Positions 1 to 6,650 are shown, counted from the stretch's first letter. The stretch is 7,887 nucleotides of DNA from Acidithiobacillus sulfuriphilus (GCF_003721225.1 NZ_RIZI01000097.1:1-7887); one strand, 5' to 3'. The notes: generated by a model from the sequence alone, not told the origin. Translations and numbers: made by a program.

Positions 1-2075
1 GGCGGGGCCCGCCAGTGGCGGTCGATATAATCCAGCAGTTCGCTCAGCAGGACCGAGGGAGGGCGTTCGCTATCATCGCGAATGTCCCGTCCCACATAAC
101 TCAGCAGCAGGCAATCCCGGGCCGAGAGCAAGGCCTCCAGAAAGAGATAGCGGTCATCCTGCCGCCGCGAACGGTCGCCGCGCCGCCATTCCCGGGCCAT
201 GGCGTCAAAGCTGGCCTGGCGCTGCTGGCGGGGGAAACTGTCGCCATTGAGCCCGAGCAGCGCCACCACCCGCGCCGGCAGACTGCGCATGGGCACCATG
301 GCGGCAAAGGTCACTCCCCCGGAGAGCATGGGCTGCTGCGGATCCGACTGCCGCAACCGCTCGCGCAGATGGGCGCGCAGGACGGCAAAGGGAAGCATGC
401 TACCCATGGCGGCGCCCTCGGCCTCCTCCCCGAGGCGGAGCAACTCAGCGCGCAGGCGCTCCCGGTCCTCATCGGCGGCGAAGAGCCGTTCCAGCCACGG
501 GAGCAGATCCCGCACCCATTGCCCGAGGGAACGCGGCGCCGTCAGGGCATCGGCAGCGGCAAAGAGCTGGGTAAGCACCTCCACCAGCATACCCAGGAGC
601 CGCAATTGATCCGGCGCCGCCAAGGCCCCGCGGGGCAGCAGCCCGGCGAAGAGCCGGGGCGATTCGGCCGGCAGGGCGCAACCCAGGAGCAGCCGGTCCA
701 AACCCGCCCGCCAGCCGTGGGGCCATGTCTCCCGCCCCCAGTGGATACCCGCCATGGGGACCCATCCGCGCAGGACGGCCATATCTCCGGGAGAAAGGCC
801 GAAACGTCCCGCCACCGGTGGTCGTTCCAGCAGATCCAGCACCGCACTCGCTGGCCAGGGGCCATCCAGCAGGGTCAGGAAGGCATCCCAAGCCCCCACC
901 ACCGGGGCCGCCGCCAGTGGCGCATCGACAACGCGATAGGGGATATGGCGGGCGGCGGGCACCGTGCCGAAGACCGCCTCGATGAGCGGTGCATAACAGG
1001 GCAGATCGGGGGTCATCACCAGGATGTCTTCGGGCTGCAGGCTGGCATCCTGCTGGAAAAGGGCCAGCAGGCGATCCTGCAGAATTTCCAGTTCCCGCAG
1101 CGGGCTATGGGCTGCATGCACCTGCAACGAGCGATCCGCCGCCGACAAATCGCGCGGGCCTTCCTCCCTGGGGCCATCCCGCAGGTACAGGATATCGCGC
1201 TGCAAAGTGGCCAGCAGGCCCTCCCCCGCCGGCTCCACAAAGGCCTCATCCGTCACCGGATCGGCCTCTTCCAGGATCAGGTCAAAAAAATCGCGCCCCT
1301 GTTGACCCCAGGAGGCAAGCAGGGCATTACCGCTACTGGCATGTCCTGCTCCACCCCGCGCCGCCGCCCGCGCCAAGGAACGGGGAGCGACGATATCCCC
1401 CCAATACTCCTGGCAGGGGTTCAGAAAAAAGACATGCACCGGCCGCTGCTCCGCAATGCCGCGCAGGCCCTGCCAGAGGATGGGCGGCAGCGTGGACAGG
1501 CCAAAGACCCAGATGCGCCGAGGCAGGGCGGCGGACCTTGTCCCTCCTTCCAGCACCGCCTGGGCCGCTGCCCAGAGCCGCCCCCGGTGCGGCAGATCAG
1601 GCCGCAGGAGCTGGCGCCACAGAGCCCCCAGCGCCTCCCCCCCACCGGCTTCCCAGTGCTCCAGCCAGTCCGACCGGTAGAGGAGATAACGGTCGTAGAG
1701 TTCCGCCAACTGCTCGGCCAATTGCAGGCGGCGCAGGGGATCGGCGGCATAGGCGGCAAAGGCCAGCGGCGGTGCCATAGTCAGCAGATCGTAGATGCGC
1801 CAGCGCAGCACCGGCACCGCAAAGGGCGACTGCTCCGGCAGTCCGCCCAGCAAAGCGCTCCACAAAGCCCAGATAAAACGTCCGGGCAAGGGAAAGTCCA
1901 CCTGCGCGCAAATCCCCAGATGGTCGGCCAGACGCAGGGACAGCCAGCGCCCGATCCCCACGCTTCCCACCAGCACCTGCTCCTGCTGCAGCGGCGGCAG
2001 GGGATCGGCCGCCATCTGTTCGGCAAGGATCTCGGCCAGGCGCTCCAAGCGATTGCTACTGTGCCAGATCAACAT
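1..2075 (-). CDS. recC: RecC, exodeoxyribonuclease V gamma subunit (N-terminal 691 codons; C-terminus beyond the left edge)
   Basis: RecC is the non-catalytic, helicase-fold subunit of RecBCD, which processes double-strand DNA ends and reads the Chi sequence in the exiting 3' strand. The minus-strand frame from the ATG at 2075 has no stop as far as the left edge. It begins MLIWHSSNRLERLAEIL, the usual RecC N-terminus. Other RecC blocks, by residue: VDFPLPGRFIW (59-69), LYDRYLLYRSDWLEHWEAG (126-144), LNPCQEYWGDI (218-228), LLASWGQQGRDF (252-263), HSPLRELEILQDRLLALF (323-340), VVALLGLNGDSFPRQ (603-617), GDRSRRQDDRYLFLEALLSAR (633-653) and PSVLLSELLDYID (673-685). E. coli RecC is about 1,120 residues, so roughly 60% is present. 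In-frame ATGs at 2108 and 2135 would add 11 or 20 residues, but the family starts at the ML.. position and the 2135 start lies inside a REP hairpin, so 2075 is preferred. The ribosome site there is weak (AGGA about 13 nt upstream). Several positions that contact Chi in E. coli differ here. recB and recD may lie further left. The identification is very secure; the exact start is less so. Confidence 0.97.
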   Translation of the reverse strand, partial: MLIWHSSNRLERLAEILAEQMAADPLPPLQQEQVLVGSVGIGRWLSLRLADHLGICAQVDFPLPGRFIWALWSALLGGLPEQSPFAVPVLRWRIYDLLTMAPPLAFAAYAADPLRRLQLAEQLAELYDRYLLYRSDWLEHWEAGGGEALGALWRQLLRPDLPHRGRLWAAAQAVLEGGTRSAALPRRIWVFGLSTLPPILWQGLRGIAEQRPVHVFFLNPCQEYWGDIVAPRSLARAAARGGAGHASSGNALLASWGQQGRDFFDLILEEADPVTDEAFVEPAGEGLLATLQRDILYLRDGPREEGPRDLSAADRSLQVHAAHSPLRELEILQDRLLALFQQDASLQPEDILVMTPDLPCYAPLIEAVFGTVPAARHIPYRVVDAPLAAAPVVGAWDAFLTLLDGPWPASAVLDLLERPPVAGRFGLSPGDMAVLRGWVPMAGIHWGRETWPHGWRAGLDRLLLGCALPAESPRLFAGLLPRGALAAPDQLRLLGMLVEVLTQLFAAADALTAPRSLGQWVRDLLPWLERLFAADEDRERLRAELLRLGEEAEGAAMGSMLPFAVLRAHLRERLRQSDPQQPMLSGGVTFAAMVPMRSLPARVVALLGLNGDSFPRQQRQASFDAMAREWRRGDRSRRQDDRYLFLEALLSARDCLLLSYVGRDIRDDSERPPSVLLSELLDYIDRHWRAP

Positions 2076-2120
2076 GGGCGGTGCATCATCCTGACAGACA
2101 GGAAACATGCCTCTGCTACG

Positions 2121-2143
2121 GTAGGAGCGGCCCATGGCCGCGA
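2121..2143 (+). repeat. REP hairpin, right-pointing copy
   Basis: The sequence starts with the GTAG foot followed by a perfect stem: GCGGCC (2127-2132) pairs with GGCCGC (2136-2141) around a CAT loop. On the recC-sense strand its 3' boundary lies 13 nt before the alternative recC ATG at 2108. Confidence 0.8.
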
Positions 2144-2170
2144 TCTGCTCTGGAGGGCCAGCGCCCGGGG

Positions 2171-2193
2171 TCGCGGGCACGGCCCGCTCCTAC
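2171..2193 (-). repeat. REP hairpin, left-pointing copy
   Basis: Read on the minus strand it starts with GTAG, then GCGGGC pairs with GCCCGC around a CGT loop. Compared with its partner, the fifth stem pair is flipped and the middle loop base differs. Confidence 0.8.
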
Positions 2194-2352
2194 ACGGAGA
2201 CGCACCCAGATGGATGGGGTCGAGACAGGATCGTTGTTTCCCGTTGACGGCAGATGGCGCGGGTGTTTTGCCACGACTTCGGCCCAAGCCGTAGAACAGC
2301 AGGCGTGAATCGCCGGAACAAAAAACACCTGTGCCAACTGCCGAACCTGGGA
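2194..2352. other. Non-coding spacer between the reductase gene and the REP doublet
   Basis: This stretch follows the TGA of the reductase gene and precedes the REP pair in the direction of recC transcription. I see no convincing rho-independent terminator: the one small hairpin, CGGC-CCAA-GCCG near 2280-2291, has no T-run. A pair of A/T-rich arms (GGTGTTTTG at 2262-2270 and CAAAAAACACC at 2319-2329) could pair imperfectly across about 48 nt. No clear -35/-10 pair for recC was found, so whether recC has its own promoter or is read through from the pilT unit is open. Confidence 0.5.
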
Positions 2353-3249
2353 TCATGACGCCGGCGGCGCCCCTTCTTCCCCTCCGCCGCCGGGCCGGCG
2401 ATGCAGGGCGCGATAGAGCACGGCATAGTCGGCATCCCCCGCCTCGGCCAGGAGTTCCTCCAGCAAGGTCACCCACAGGGCGGACAGGCGGCTGTCCAGG
2501 GGCAATCCGGCTGTGGTTTCGACAAAAAGGCGCATATCCTTGAGGAGATGGCGTTCGGGAAAGTTGGGATGCCCATAGTCATCGGCCAGATAACGGGACA
2601 GCTTCTTGTCGAAGGTAGGCGCATAGAGGGCCGAGGCGCGCAGGATCTCCATAAAGTCCTCCACCCGGATCCCCTCTTCACGCACCAGCCCCAGACTCAG
2701 GGAAAAACTCGCCGTGAGCCCGGCGATGAGCTGATTCAAGGCCAGCTTGAGGGCCGCCGCCTGCCCCACCGCGCCGATATGGCGCACCTGTCCCAGGCAG
2801 GAGAGCAGCGGTAGCAGACGTTCCTGCAGCGCTTCCGGACCGCCCGTGAGGACCAGCAAACGGCCGCTCCCCGCTTCGGGCGTACTACCCAGCACCGGCG
2901 CCTCCAGATAGCGTCCGCCCGCCAACTGCACCCGTTGCGCCAAAAGGCGGGTCTGCTCGGGGGCAACGGTGGACATCTGCACCAAATCCTTGTCCTGCAC
3001 TGCCCCCGCCGGCAGGGCATCCAGGCAGGCCGTGAGGGCCGCTGCGTCGCTGAGCGTGCAGAGCAGCACCGGCGCCGCCGCCACGGCCGCAGCCAGGGGG
3101 AGGCAACGGGCGCCTTGTTCCTGCAACGCCAGCGTCTTTTCGGCATGGCGGTTCCAGACCACCAGGGGCCAGCCTTCCGCCAGCAAACGCCCGGCCATGG
3201 CCGTGCCCATCAGCCCCGTACCCAACAGGGTCACTCCTCCATCCTTCAT
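2353..3249 (-). CDS. NAD(P)-dependent beta-hydroxyacid dehydrogenase family reductase (glyoxylate/succinic-semialdehyde reductase-like), 298 aa
   Basis: The protein belongs to the 3-hydroxyisobutyrate dehydrogenase superfamily: an N-terminal Rossmann domain followed by an all-helical C-terminal domain. The dinucleotide loop GTGLMG is at residues 10-15. The second strand ends in VWNR (31-34); Asn-Arg there, instead of Asp, suggests NADPH preference. The substrate loop EAPVLGSTPEAGSG (117-130) has the GS.P.A..G form typical of the GLYR1-like branch, where other members have APVSGG. The catalytic lysine is K168 in GQAAALKLALNQ (162-173). FPERHLLKDMRLFVE (230-244) matches the FPLKH..KD.RL block of the same branch. 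The ATG at 3249 overlaps the hpnB stop (TGATG), and an AGGAGG/GGAGGA run lies 5-10 nt upstream. The open frame extends 81 codons further upstream, but the family's start is the residue just before the Rossmann strand. The tail (PGGGGEEGAPPAS) is low complexity. The family is certain; the substrate is not. Confidence 0.92.
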   Translation of the reverse strand: MKDGGVTLLGTGLMGTAMAGRLLAEGWPLVVWNRHAEKTLALQEQGARCLPLAAAVAAAPVLLCTLSDAAALTACLDALPAGAVQDKDLVQMSTVAPEQTRLLAQRVQLAGGRYLEAPVLGSTPEAGSGRLLVLTGGPEALQERLLPLLSCLGQVRHIGAVGQAAALKLALNQLIAGLTASFSLSLGLVREEGIRVEDFMEILRASALYAPTFDKKLSRYLADDYGHPNFPERHLLKDMRLFVETTAGLPLDSRLSALWVTLLEELLAEAGDADYAVLYRALHRRPGGGGEEGAPPAS

Positions 3250-4433
3250 CACCGTCCTCCCTCCTTCGGTCCATAGGTGCGTCCCTTCCAGGCGCCCCCC
3301 TGTCCCCGATAATAGCGCCGGGCCGAATCCACCGTCATGGCCGTATACAGCAGCGCCGCCAGGGGCAAGGTTGGCAGCCATCTTGCCCCGCGACCATAGA
3401 GACGCAGGGTCGGCCAAAAGGACAACATCATCAGCACCGATCCCAGCACCCCCAGGCCCAGGAGCAGGGGCTTGGCTGCGCAGACCCCCCAAATCACCCC
3501 AAGAACCGGCAACGCATACAAAAAGAGCATCCCCAGCACCGCCGCGGCCAAGCGCCAGGGGCTATGTCGCAACTGCACATAGGCCGAACGCGCCACCATC
3601 TGCCAAATCTCCCCCAAATGACGATAGTGGCGCAGGCTCCGGCTCTGCGTGCCCAATCCCAGCCAGATTGGGCCCAAGGGCTTCAACAAGGCCGCCAGGG
3701 TACAGTCATCAATGAGAGCGGCACCCATGGCCGCCAGCCCACCGGCCTTGTCCAGGACGCTGCGGCGGACCAGCATGCAACCCCCGGCCGCCCCCGCCGC
3801 TGACCGCCGGGGATCATTCACCCAGCGGAAGGGATAGAGCTTCTGAAAGAAAAAAATGAAGGGTGGGATGAGCAGCTTCTCCCACCATCCCCGGCAGGAG
3901 AGCATCACCATCAGCGAAGTCAGGGCCAGCCCCCGGGACTCGGCGTAGGCCACCAGTTGCCGCAATACCAAGGGGCCATGGACGATATCCGCGTCGGTGA
4001 ACCACAAAAAAGGCACCTCCCCGGCCGCCTCCATCCCCTGCTGCATGGCCCAGAGCTTGCCGCTCCAGCGCTTGGCCAACGGCGCGCCCGAGAGTACGCG
4101 GAAGTGCGTTTCCGCCCCCGTTTCCCGTGCCGCCGCCCGGGCCAGATCCGCCGTCCCATCGCTGCTCTGATCGTCCACCACGATGACCGCCAGCGCTCCG
4201 GGATAATCCTGCGCCAGGAGCGCGCGCACGCAGGCGCCAATCCCCTCCGCCTCGTTGCGCGCCGGCACCACCGCCGTCACCGCCGGCCAGCGGGCCGGGG
4301 CCGGGGCTGCCGGCAAGCGCTGATCCCCCCGCCAGAAAGCACCCCGGCCCAGGAGCAGGAAGACCCAGGCCAGGGCGGCAAGGCCCGCCAGCAGCGTCCA
4401 GCCGTCCAGCACCGTCAAGGCTGGATACGCCAT
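3249..4433 (-). CDS. hpnB: HpnB, hopanoid-associated family 2 glycosyltransferase, 394 aa
   Basis: This is a membrane-bound GT-A glycosyltransferase of the type found in hopanoid biosynthesis loci. An N-terminal hydrophobic segment (about 12-29) precedes the catalytic domain with VPARNE (56-61), VVDDQSSDGT (85-94) for nucleotide-sugar binding, the WSGKLWAMQQGM block (123-134) and the metal-binding TDADI (146-150). A further acidic pair, DD, is at 242-243, and a basic stretch follows at about 264-294. Three hydrophobic segments near the C-terminus (about 295-318, 322-342 and 352-368) would anchor it in the inner membrane. GRGAFWRGDQ (29-38) and RWSGKLWAMQQG are characteristic of HpnB. Its start lies inside the end of pilU (19-bp overlap), with GAGGG at 4443-4447 as ribosome site, so translation is probably coupled to pilU. 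HpnB's exact sugar and acceptor are not settled in the literature as I know it. No other hopanoid gene (shc, hpnA, hpnG and so on) is in the window. Confidence 0.9.
   Translation of the reverse strand: MAYPALTVLDGWTLLAGLAALAWVFLLLGRGAFWRGDQRLPAAPAPARWPAVTAVVPARNEAEGIGACVRALLAQDYPGALAVIVVDDQSSDGTADLARAAARETGAETHFRVLSGAPLAKRWSGKLWAMQQGMEAAGEVPFLWFTDADIVHGPLVLRQLVAYAESRGLALTSLMVMLSCRGWWEKLLIPPFIFFFQKLYPFRWVNDPRRSAAGAAGGCMLVRRSVLDKAGGLAAMGAALIDDCTLAALLKPLGPIWLGLGTQSRSLRHYRHLGEIWQMVARSAYVQLRHSPWRLAAAVLGMLFLYALPVLGVIWGVCAAKPLLLGLGVLGSVLMMLSFWPTLRLYGRGARWLPTLPLAALLYTAMTVDSARRYYRGQGGAWKGRTYGPKEGGR
3255..3265 (-). promoter_or_regulatory. Shine-Dalgarno run for the reductase gene, inside the hpnB 3' end
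   Basis: On the minus strand AAGGAGGGAGGACGGTGATG holds two overlapping purine-rich sites (AGGAGG about 10 nt and GGAGGA about 5 nt before the ATG at 3249). The same bases encode the last residues of HpnB (KEGGR). The site, with the 1-nt TGATG overlap, fixes the start at 3249 and points to coupled translation. Confidence 0.8.
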
Positions 4434-5545
4434 TGCCCCTCGCCCTCGACCTTGAGGGCAGGATCGTCCAGGCCGCGGCGCATGGACTCCATCTTGATGG
4501 CCAGACGCAGATCGTTTTGCGAATCGGCGGCGCGCATGGCGTCCTGATAATCGATGAGGCCGTTCATGTAGAGGCGCATCAGGGACTGGTCGAAGGTCAC
4601 CATCCCCGCCTCGTTGGATTTGGCCATGGTTTCCTTGATCAGGGCCACCTCCCCCTTGTAGATCAGGTCCGCCACCATAGGGGTGTTGAGCAGGACTTCC
4701 ACGGCCGCGATCCGTCCCTTTCCCCCCTTCAAGGGCACCAGGCGCTGGGACACCACCGCCTTGAGGTTGAGGGACAAATCCATGAGCAACTGGCGTTTCC
4801 GGTCCTCGGGAAAGAAGTTGATGATGCGCTCCAGGGCCTGGTTGGCATTGTTGGCGTGCAGGGTGGAGAGGCAGAGATGACCGGTTTCGGCGTAGGCGAT
4901 GGCGTGATCCATGGTTTCGCGGCTGCGCACCTCGCCGATCAGGATCACATCCGGCGCCTGGCGCAGGGCATTTTCCAGGGCGTGCTCGTAATTGACGGTG
5001 TCAATCCCCACCTCGCGCTGGTTGACGATGGATTTGATGTTTTTATGGAGAAACTCGATGGGGTCCTCGATGGTGAGGATGTGGCCCGCCGAGTTCTGGT
5101 TGCGGTACTGGATCATGGAGGCCAGGGAAGTGCTCTTGCCCGAACCCGTGGCCCCCACGAAAAGGACCAGCCCCCGCGGCGTCATGGCCAGCTCCTTGAG
5201 AATGGGCGGGAGGTTGAGCTGCTCCAGGGTGGGAATCTGGGTCTTGATGGCACGGAAGACGAAACCCAACTCATTGCGCTGGAAAAAGCCGTTCACCCGA
5301 AAGCGCCCGACGTTGGGGATGGAGAGGGCGAGATTGGCTTCCTTTTCCTGCTCAAACTCGTGCAGGCGTTCGCTGCCCAGGATCTCCTTGGCCAGTACCA
5401 CGGTCTGTCCCGGTTTTACCGTCTCCGTGCCCACCGGCACGGCCTTGCCGTCAATCTTGAGCGTCGGCGGAGCCCCAACGGTGAGGTACAGATCCGAGGC
5501 GTTTTTCTCCACCATCAAGGCAAGCAGATCATTCAATACGGACAT
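4415..5545 (-). CDS. pilU: PilU, PilT-like type IV pilus retraction ATPase, 376 aa
   Basis: PilU is a hexameric ASCE ATPase of the secretion/pilus family that works with PilT at the inner-membrane base to retract type IV pili. After the N-terminal PAS-like domain (MSVLNDLLALMVEKNASDLYL) come FRVNGFFQRN (82-91), Walker A GATGSGKST (131-139), the Asp box HILTIEDPIEFLH (155-167), VNQREVG (174-180), Walker B DVILIGE with E205, and the His box TGHLCLSTLHANN (221-233). It has TPMVADLIYKGEV (288-300) where PilT has AIRNLIRE, which separates PilU from PilT. The C-terminal FDQSLMRLYMNGLI..DAMRAADSQNDLRL (318-348) is also PilU-like. It starts 9 nt after the pilT stop, with GAGGAG 5 nt before the ATG. 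Its last 19 bp overlap hpnB. Family knowledge: PilU usually cannot retract pili without PilT but boosts force. Confidence 0.97.
   Translation of the reverse strand: MSVLNDLLALMVEKNASDLYLTVGAPPTLKIDGKAVPVGTETVKPGQTVVLAKEILGSERLHEFEQEKEANLALSIPNVGRFRVNGFFQRNELGFVFRAIKTQIPTLEQLNLPPILKELAMTPRGLVLFVGATGSGKSTSLASMIQYRNQNSAGHILTIEDPIEFLHKNIKSIVNQREVGIDTVNYEHALENALRQAPDVILIGEVRSRETMDHAIAYAETGHLCLSTLHANNANQALERIINFFPEDRKRQLLMDLSLNLKAVVSQRLVPLKGGKGRIAAVEVLLNTPMVADLIYKGEVALIKETMAKSNEAGMVTFDQSLMRLYMNGLIDYQDAMRAADSQNDLRLAIKMESMRRGLDDPALKVEGEGQWRIQP
4443..4447 (-). promoter_or_regulatory. Shine-Dalgarno for hpnB within the pilU coding end
   Basis: GAGGG on the minus strand lies 9 nt before the hpnB ATG at 4433. 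A second purine run (GAGGGG, 4436-4441) lies only 2 nt from it. Both are inside pilU codons, which fits coupled translation and supports the 4433 start. Confidence 0.65.
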
Positions 5546-5550
5546 AGCTA

Positions 5551-5556
5551 CTCCTC
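5551..5556 (-). promoter_or_regulatory. Shine-Dalgarno for pilU overlapping the pilT stop codon
   Basis: GAGGAG overlaps the pilT TGA (5557-5555) by two bases and stands 5 nt before the pilU ATG at 5545. It settles the pilU start and puts both genes on one transcript. Confidence 0.85.
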
Positions 5557-6604
5557 AGGCCACGTTGAGCAGACTGTCTTTGTTCTGGGCACGGCGCAGC
5601 GCCTCATCGCGAGTGATGCGATGGGCGCGCACCAGATCCAGCAGGCATTGATCAAGGGTCTGCATGCCCTGATTCTGGCCGGTCTGGATCACCGAATACA
5701 TCTGCGCCACCTTGTTTTCCCGGATGAGATTACGGATGGCCGGGTTGGCGATCATGATCTCGTGGGCCGCTACCCGTCCCTTGCCGTCGGCGGTCTTCAG
5801 CAGGGTCTGGGAGATCACGGCGCGCAGGGATTCGGAGAGCATGGCGCGCACCATATCCTTCTCCCCCCCCGGAAAGGAATCGACAATGCGATCGACGGTC
5901 TTGGGCGCGGAACTGGTATGCAGGGTGGCAAAGACCACATGCCCCGTTTCCGCCGCCGTCAGGGCCAGACGCATGGTCTCCAGGTCGCGCAATTCCCCCA
6001 CCAGGATCACATCGGGATCCTCGCGCAGGGCCGAACGCAGGGCATTGGCGAAGGAATGGGTATGGGGTCCCACCTCGCGCTGGTTGATGAGGCATTTCTT
6101 GGGGGTATGGAGGAATTCGATGGGATCTTCGATGGTGATGATGTGATCCGCCCGGTTGACATTGATGTCATCCACCATGGCCGCCAGGGTGGTGGATTTG
6201 CCCGAGCCCGTGGGCCCGGTCACCAGCACCAGGCCACGGGGGACGTCGATGATCTCCTTGAAGACCTTGGGTGCATTGAGGTCCTCCAGGGTCAGGACCT
6301 TGGCGGGAATGGTGCGGAAAGCCGCCGCTGGGCCCCGATCCTGGTTGAAGGCATTGACACGAAAACGCGCTACGCCGCCGAGGTCGATGGAAAAGTCGAT
6401 CTCCAGATTTTCCTCATACCACTTGCGCTGGGCATCATTCATGATGTCGTAAATGAGGCTATGCACTGCCTTGGCATCCAGGGAGTCCACATTCAGGCGC
6501 TTGATGTCGCCATTGATGCGCAGCAGGGGCGGCAATCCCGCGGATACGTGGGTATCGGAAGCGTTATTCTTTACGGCAAAGGTCAGCAGCTCGGTAATGT
6601 CCAT
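5555..6604 (-). CDS. pilT: PilT, type IV pilus retraction ATPase, 349 aa
   Basis: PilT is the main motor that depolymerises type IV pili, driving twitching motility and DNA uptake; it acts as a hexamer under the PilC platform protein. The sequence follows Pseudomonas PilT almost throughout: MDITELLTFAVKNNASDTHVSAGLPP at the start, VARFRVNAFNQDRG (78-91), Walker A GPTGSGKST (130-138), Asp box HIITIEDPIEFLH (154-166), INQREVG (173-179), Walker B DPDVILVGE (196-204, catalytic E204), His box GHVVFATLHT (221-230) and the PilT-specific AIRNLIRE (289-296) needed for retraction. All key residues are present and the length is normal (about 345). GAGGA lies 6 nt before the ATG. It is the first gene of the leftward pilT-pilU-hpnB-reductase unit and is divergent from yggS. 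Confidence 0.98.
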   Translation of the reverse strand: MDITELLTFAVKNNASDTHVSAGLPPLLRINGDIKRLNVDSLDAKAVHSLIYDIMNDAQRKWYEENLEIDFSIDLGGVARFRVNAFNQDRGPAAAFRTIPAKVLTLEDLNAPKVFKEIIDVPRGLVLVTGPTGSGKSTTLAAMVDDINVNRADHIITIEDPIEFLHTPKKCLINQREVGPHTHSFANALRSALREDPDVILVGELRDLETMRLALTAAETGHVVFATLHTSSAPKTVDRIVDSFPGGEKDMVRAMLSESLRAVISQTLLKTADGKGRVAAHEIMIANPAIRNLIRENKVAQMYSVIQTGQNQGMQTLDQCLLDLVRAHRITRDEALRRAQNKDSLLNVA

Positions 6605-6610
6605 CGCGAG

Positions 6611-6615
6611 TCCTC
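6611..6615 (-). promoter_or_regulatory. Shine-Dalgarno for pilT
   Basis: GAGGA on the minus strand lies 6 nt before the ATG at 6604, good spacing that supports this start. Confidence 0.75.
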
Positions 6616-6621
6616 GGCAAT

Positions 6622-6650
6622 TTGGGGCCAGCGGCCATGAGCGTTACTAT
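6622..6650 (+). promoter_or_regulatory. Putative sigma-70-type promoter for yggS-proC
   Basis: TTGGGG (6622-6627), a 17-nt spacer, then TACTAT (6645-6650). Each hexamer matches consensus at four positions and the spacing is ideal. A start near 6657 would give a leader of about 36 nt. This is inference from sequence only. Confidence 0.4.

Larger units (their letters stand above)
2121..2193. repeat. Inverted REP doublet (REPIN/BIME-like element)
   Basis: Two 23-nt copies of a GTAGGAGCGG..CCGCGA unit lie head to head: one at 2121-2143 on the plus strand and one at 2171-2193 on the minus strand, separated by 27 nt. They match at 20 of 23 positions. Each begins with GTAG and folds into a 6-bp stem with a 3-nt loop. 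One of the three differences is a base-pair swap (C-G in one copy, G-C in the other), so pairing is kept. This is the architecture of REP doublets mobilised by RAYT transposases in Gammaproteobacteria; that link is family knowledge and no RAYT gene is in the window. The element sits between the reductase gene and recC, in the recC leader or between cistrons. It may act as an mRNA-end or attenuation structure. Confidence 0.85.

Noticed and set aside
15..2294. A 759-codon open frame on the plus strand across the recC region
   Set aside because: It is codon-for-codon antisense to recC, is very rich in Gln, Arg, Pro and His with no family motif, and the minus strand encodes a clear RecC. High GC makes stop codons rare on the opposite strand.
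2262..2329. Inverted A/T-rich arms GGTGTTTTG and CAAAAAACACC as a terminator or operator
   Set aside because: The arms are unequal, about 48 nt apart, and have no GC stem followed by a T-run. This is more likely chance.
3250..3492. An 81-codon N-terminal extension of the reductase gene
   Set aside because: It lies wholly inside hpnB in another frame, is low complexity, and precedes the canonical Rossmann start. The well-placed Shine-Dalgarno points to the ATG at 3249.
4433..6640. A 735-codon open frame on the plus strand opposite pilU and pilT
   Set aside because: It runs antisense across two genuine genes and the space between them. Its composition (His, Gly, Val, Gln) mirrors reverse-complemented PilT/PilU codons, with no recognisable domain.
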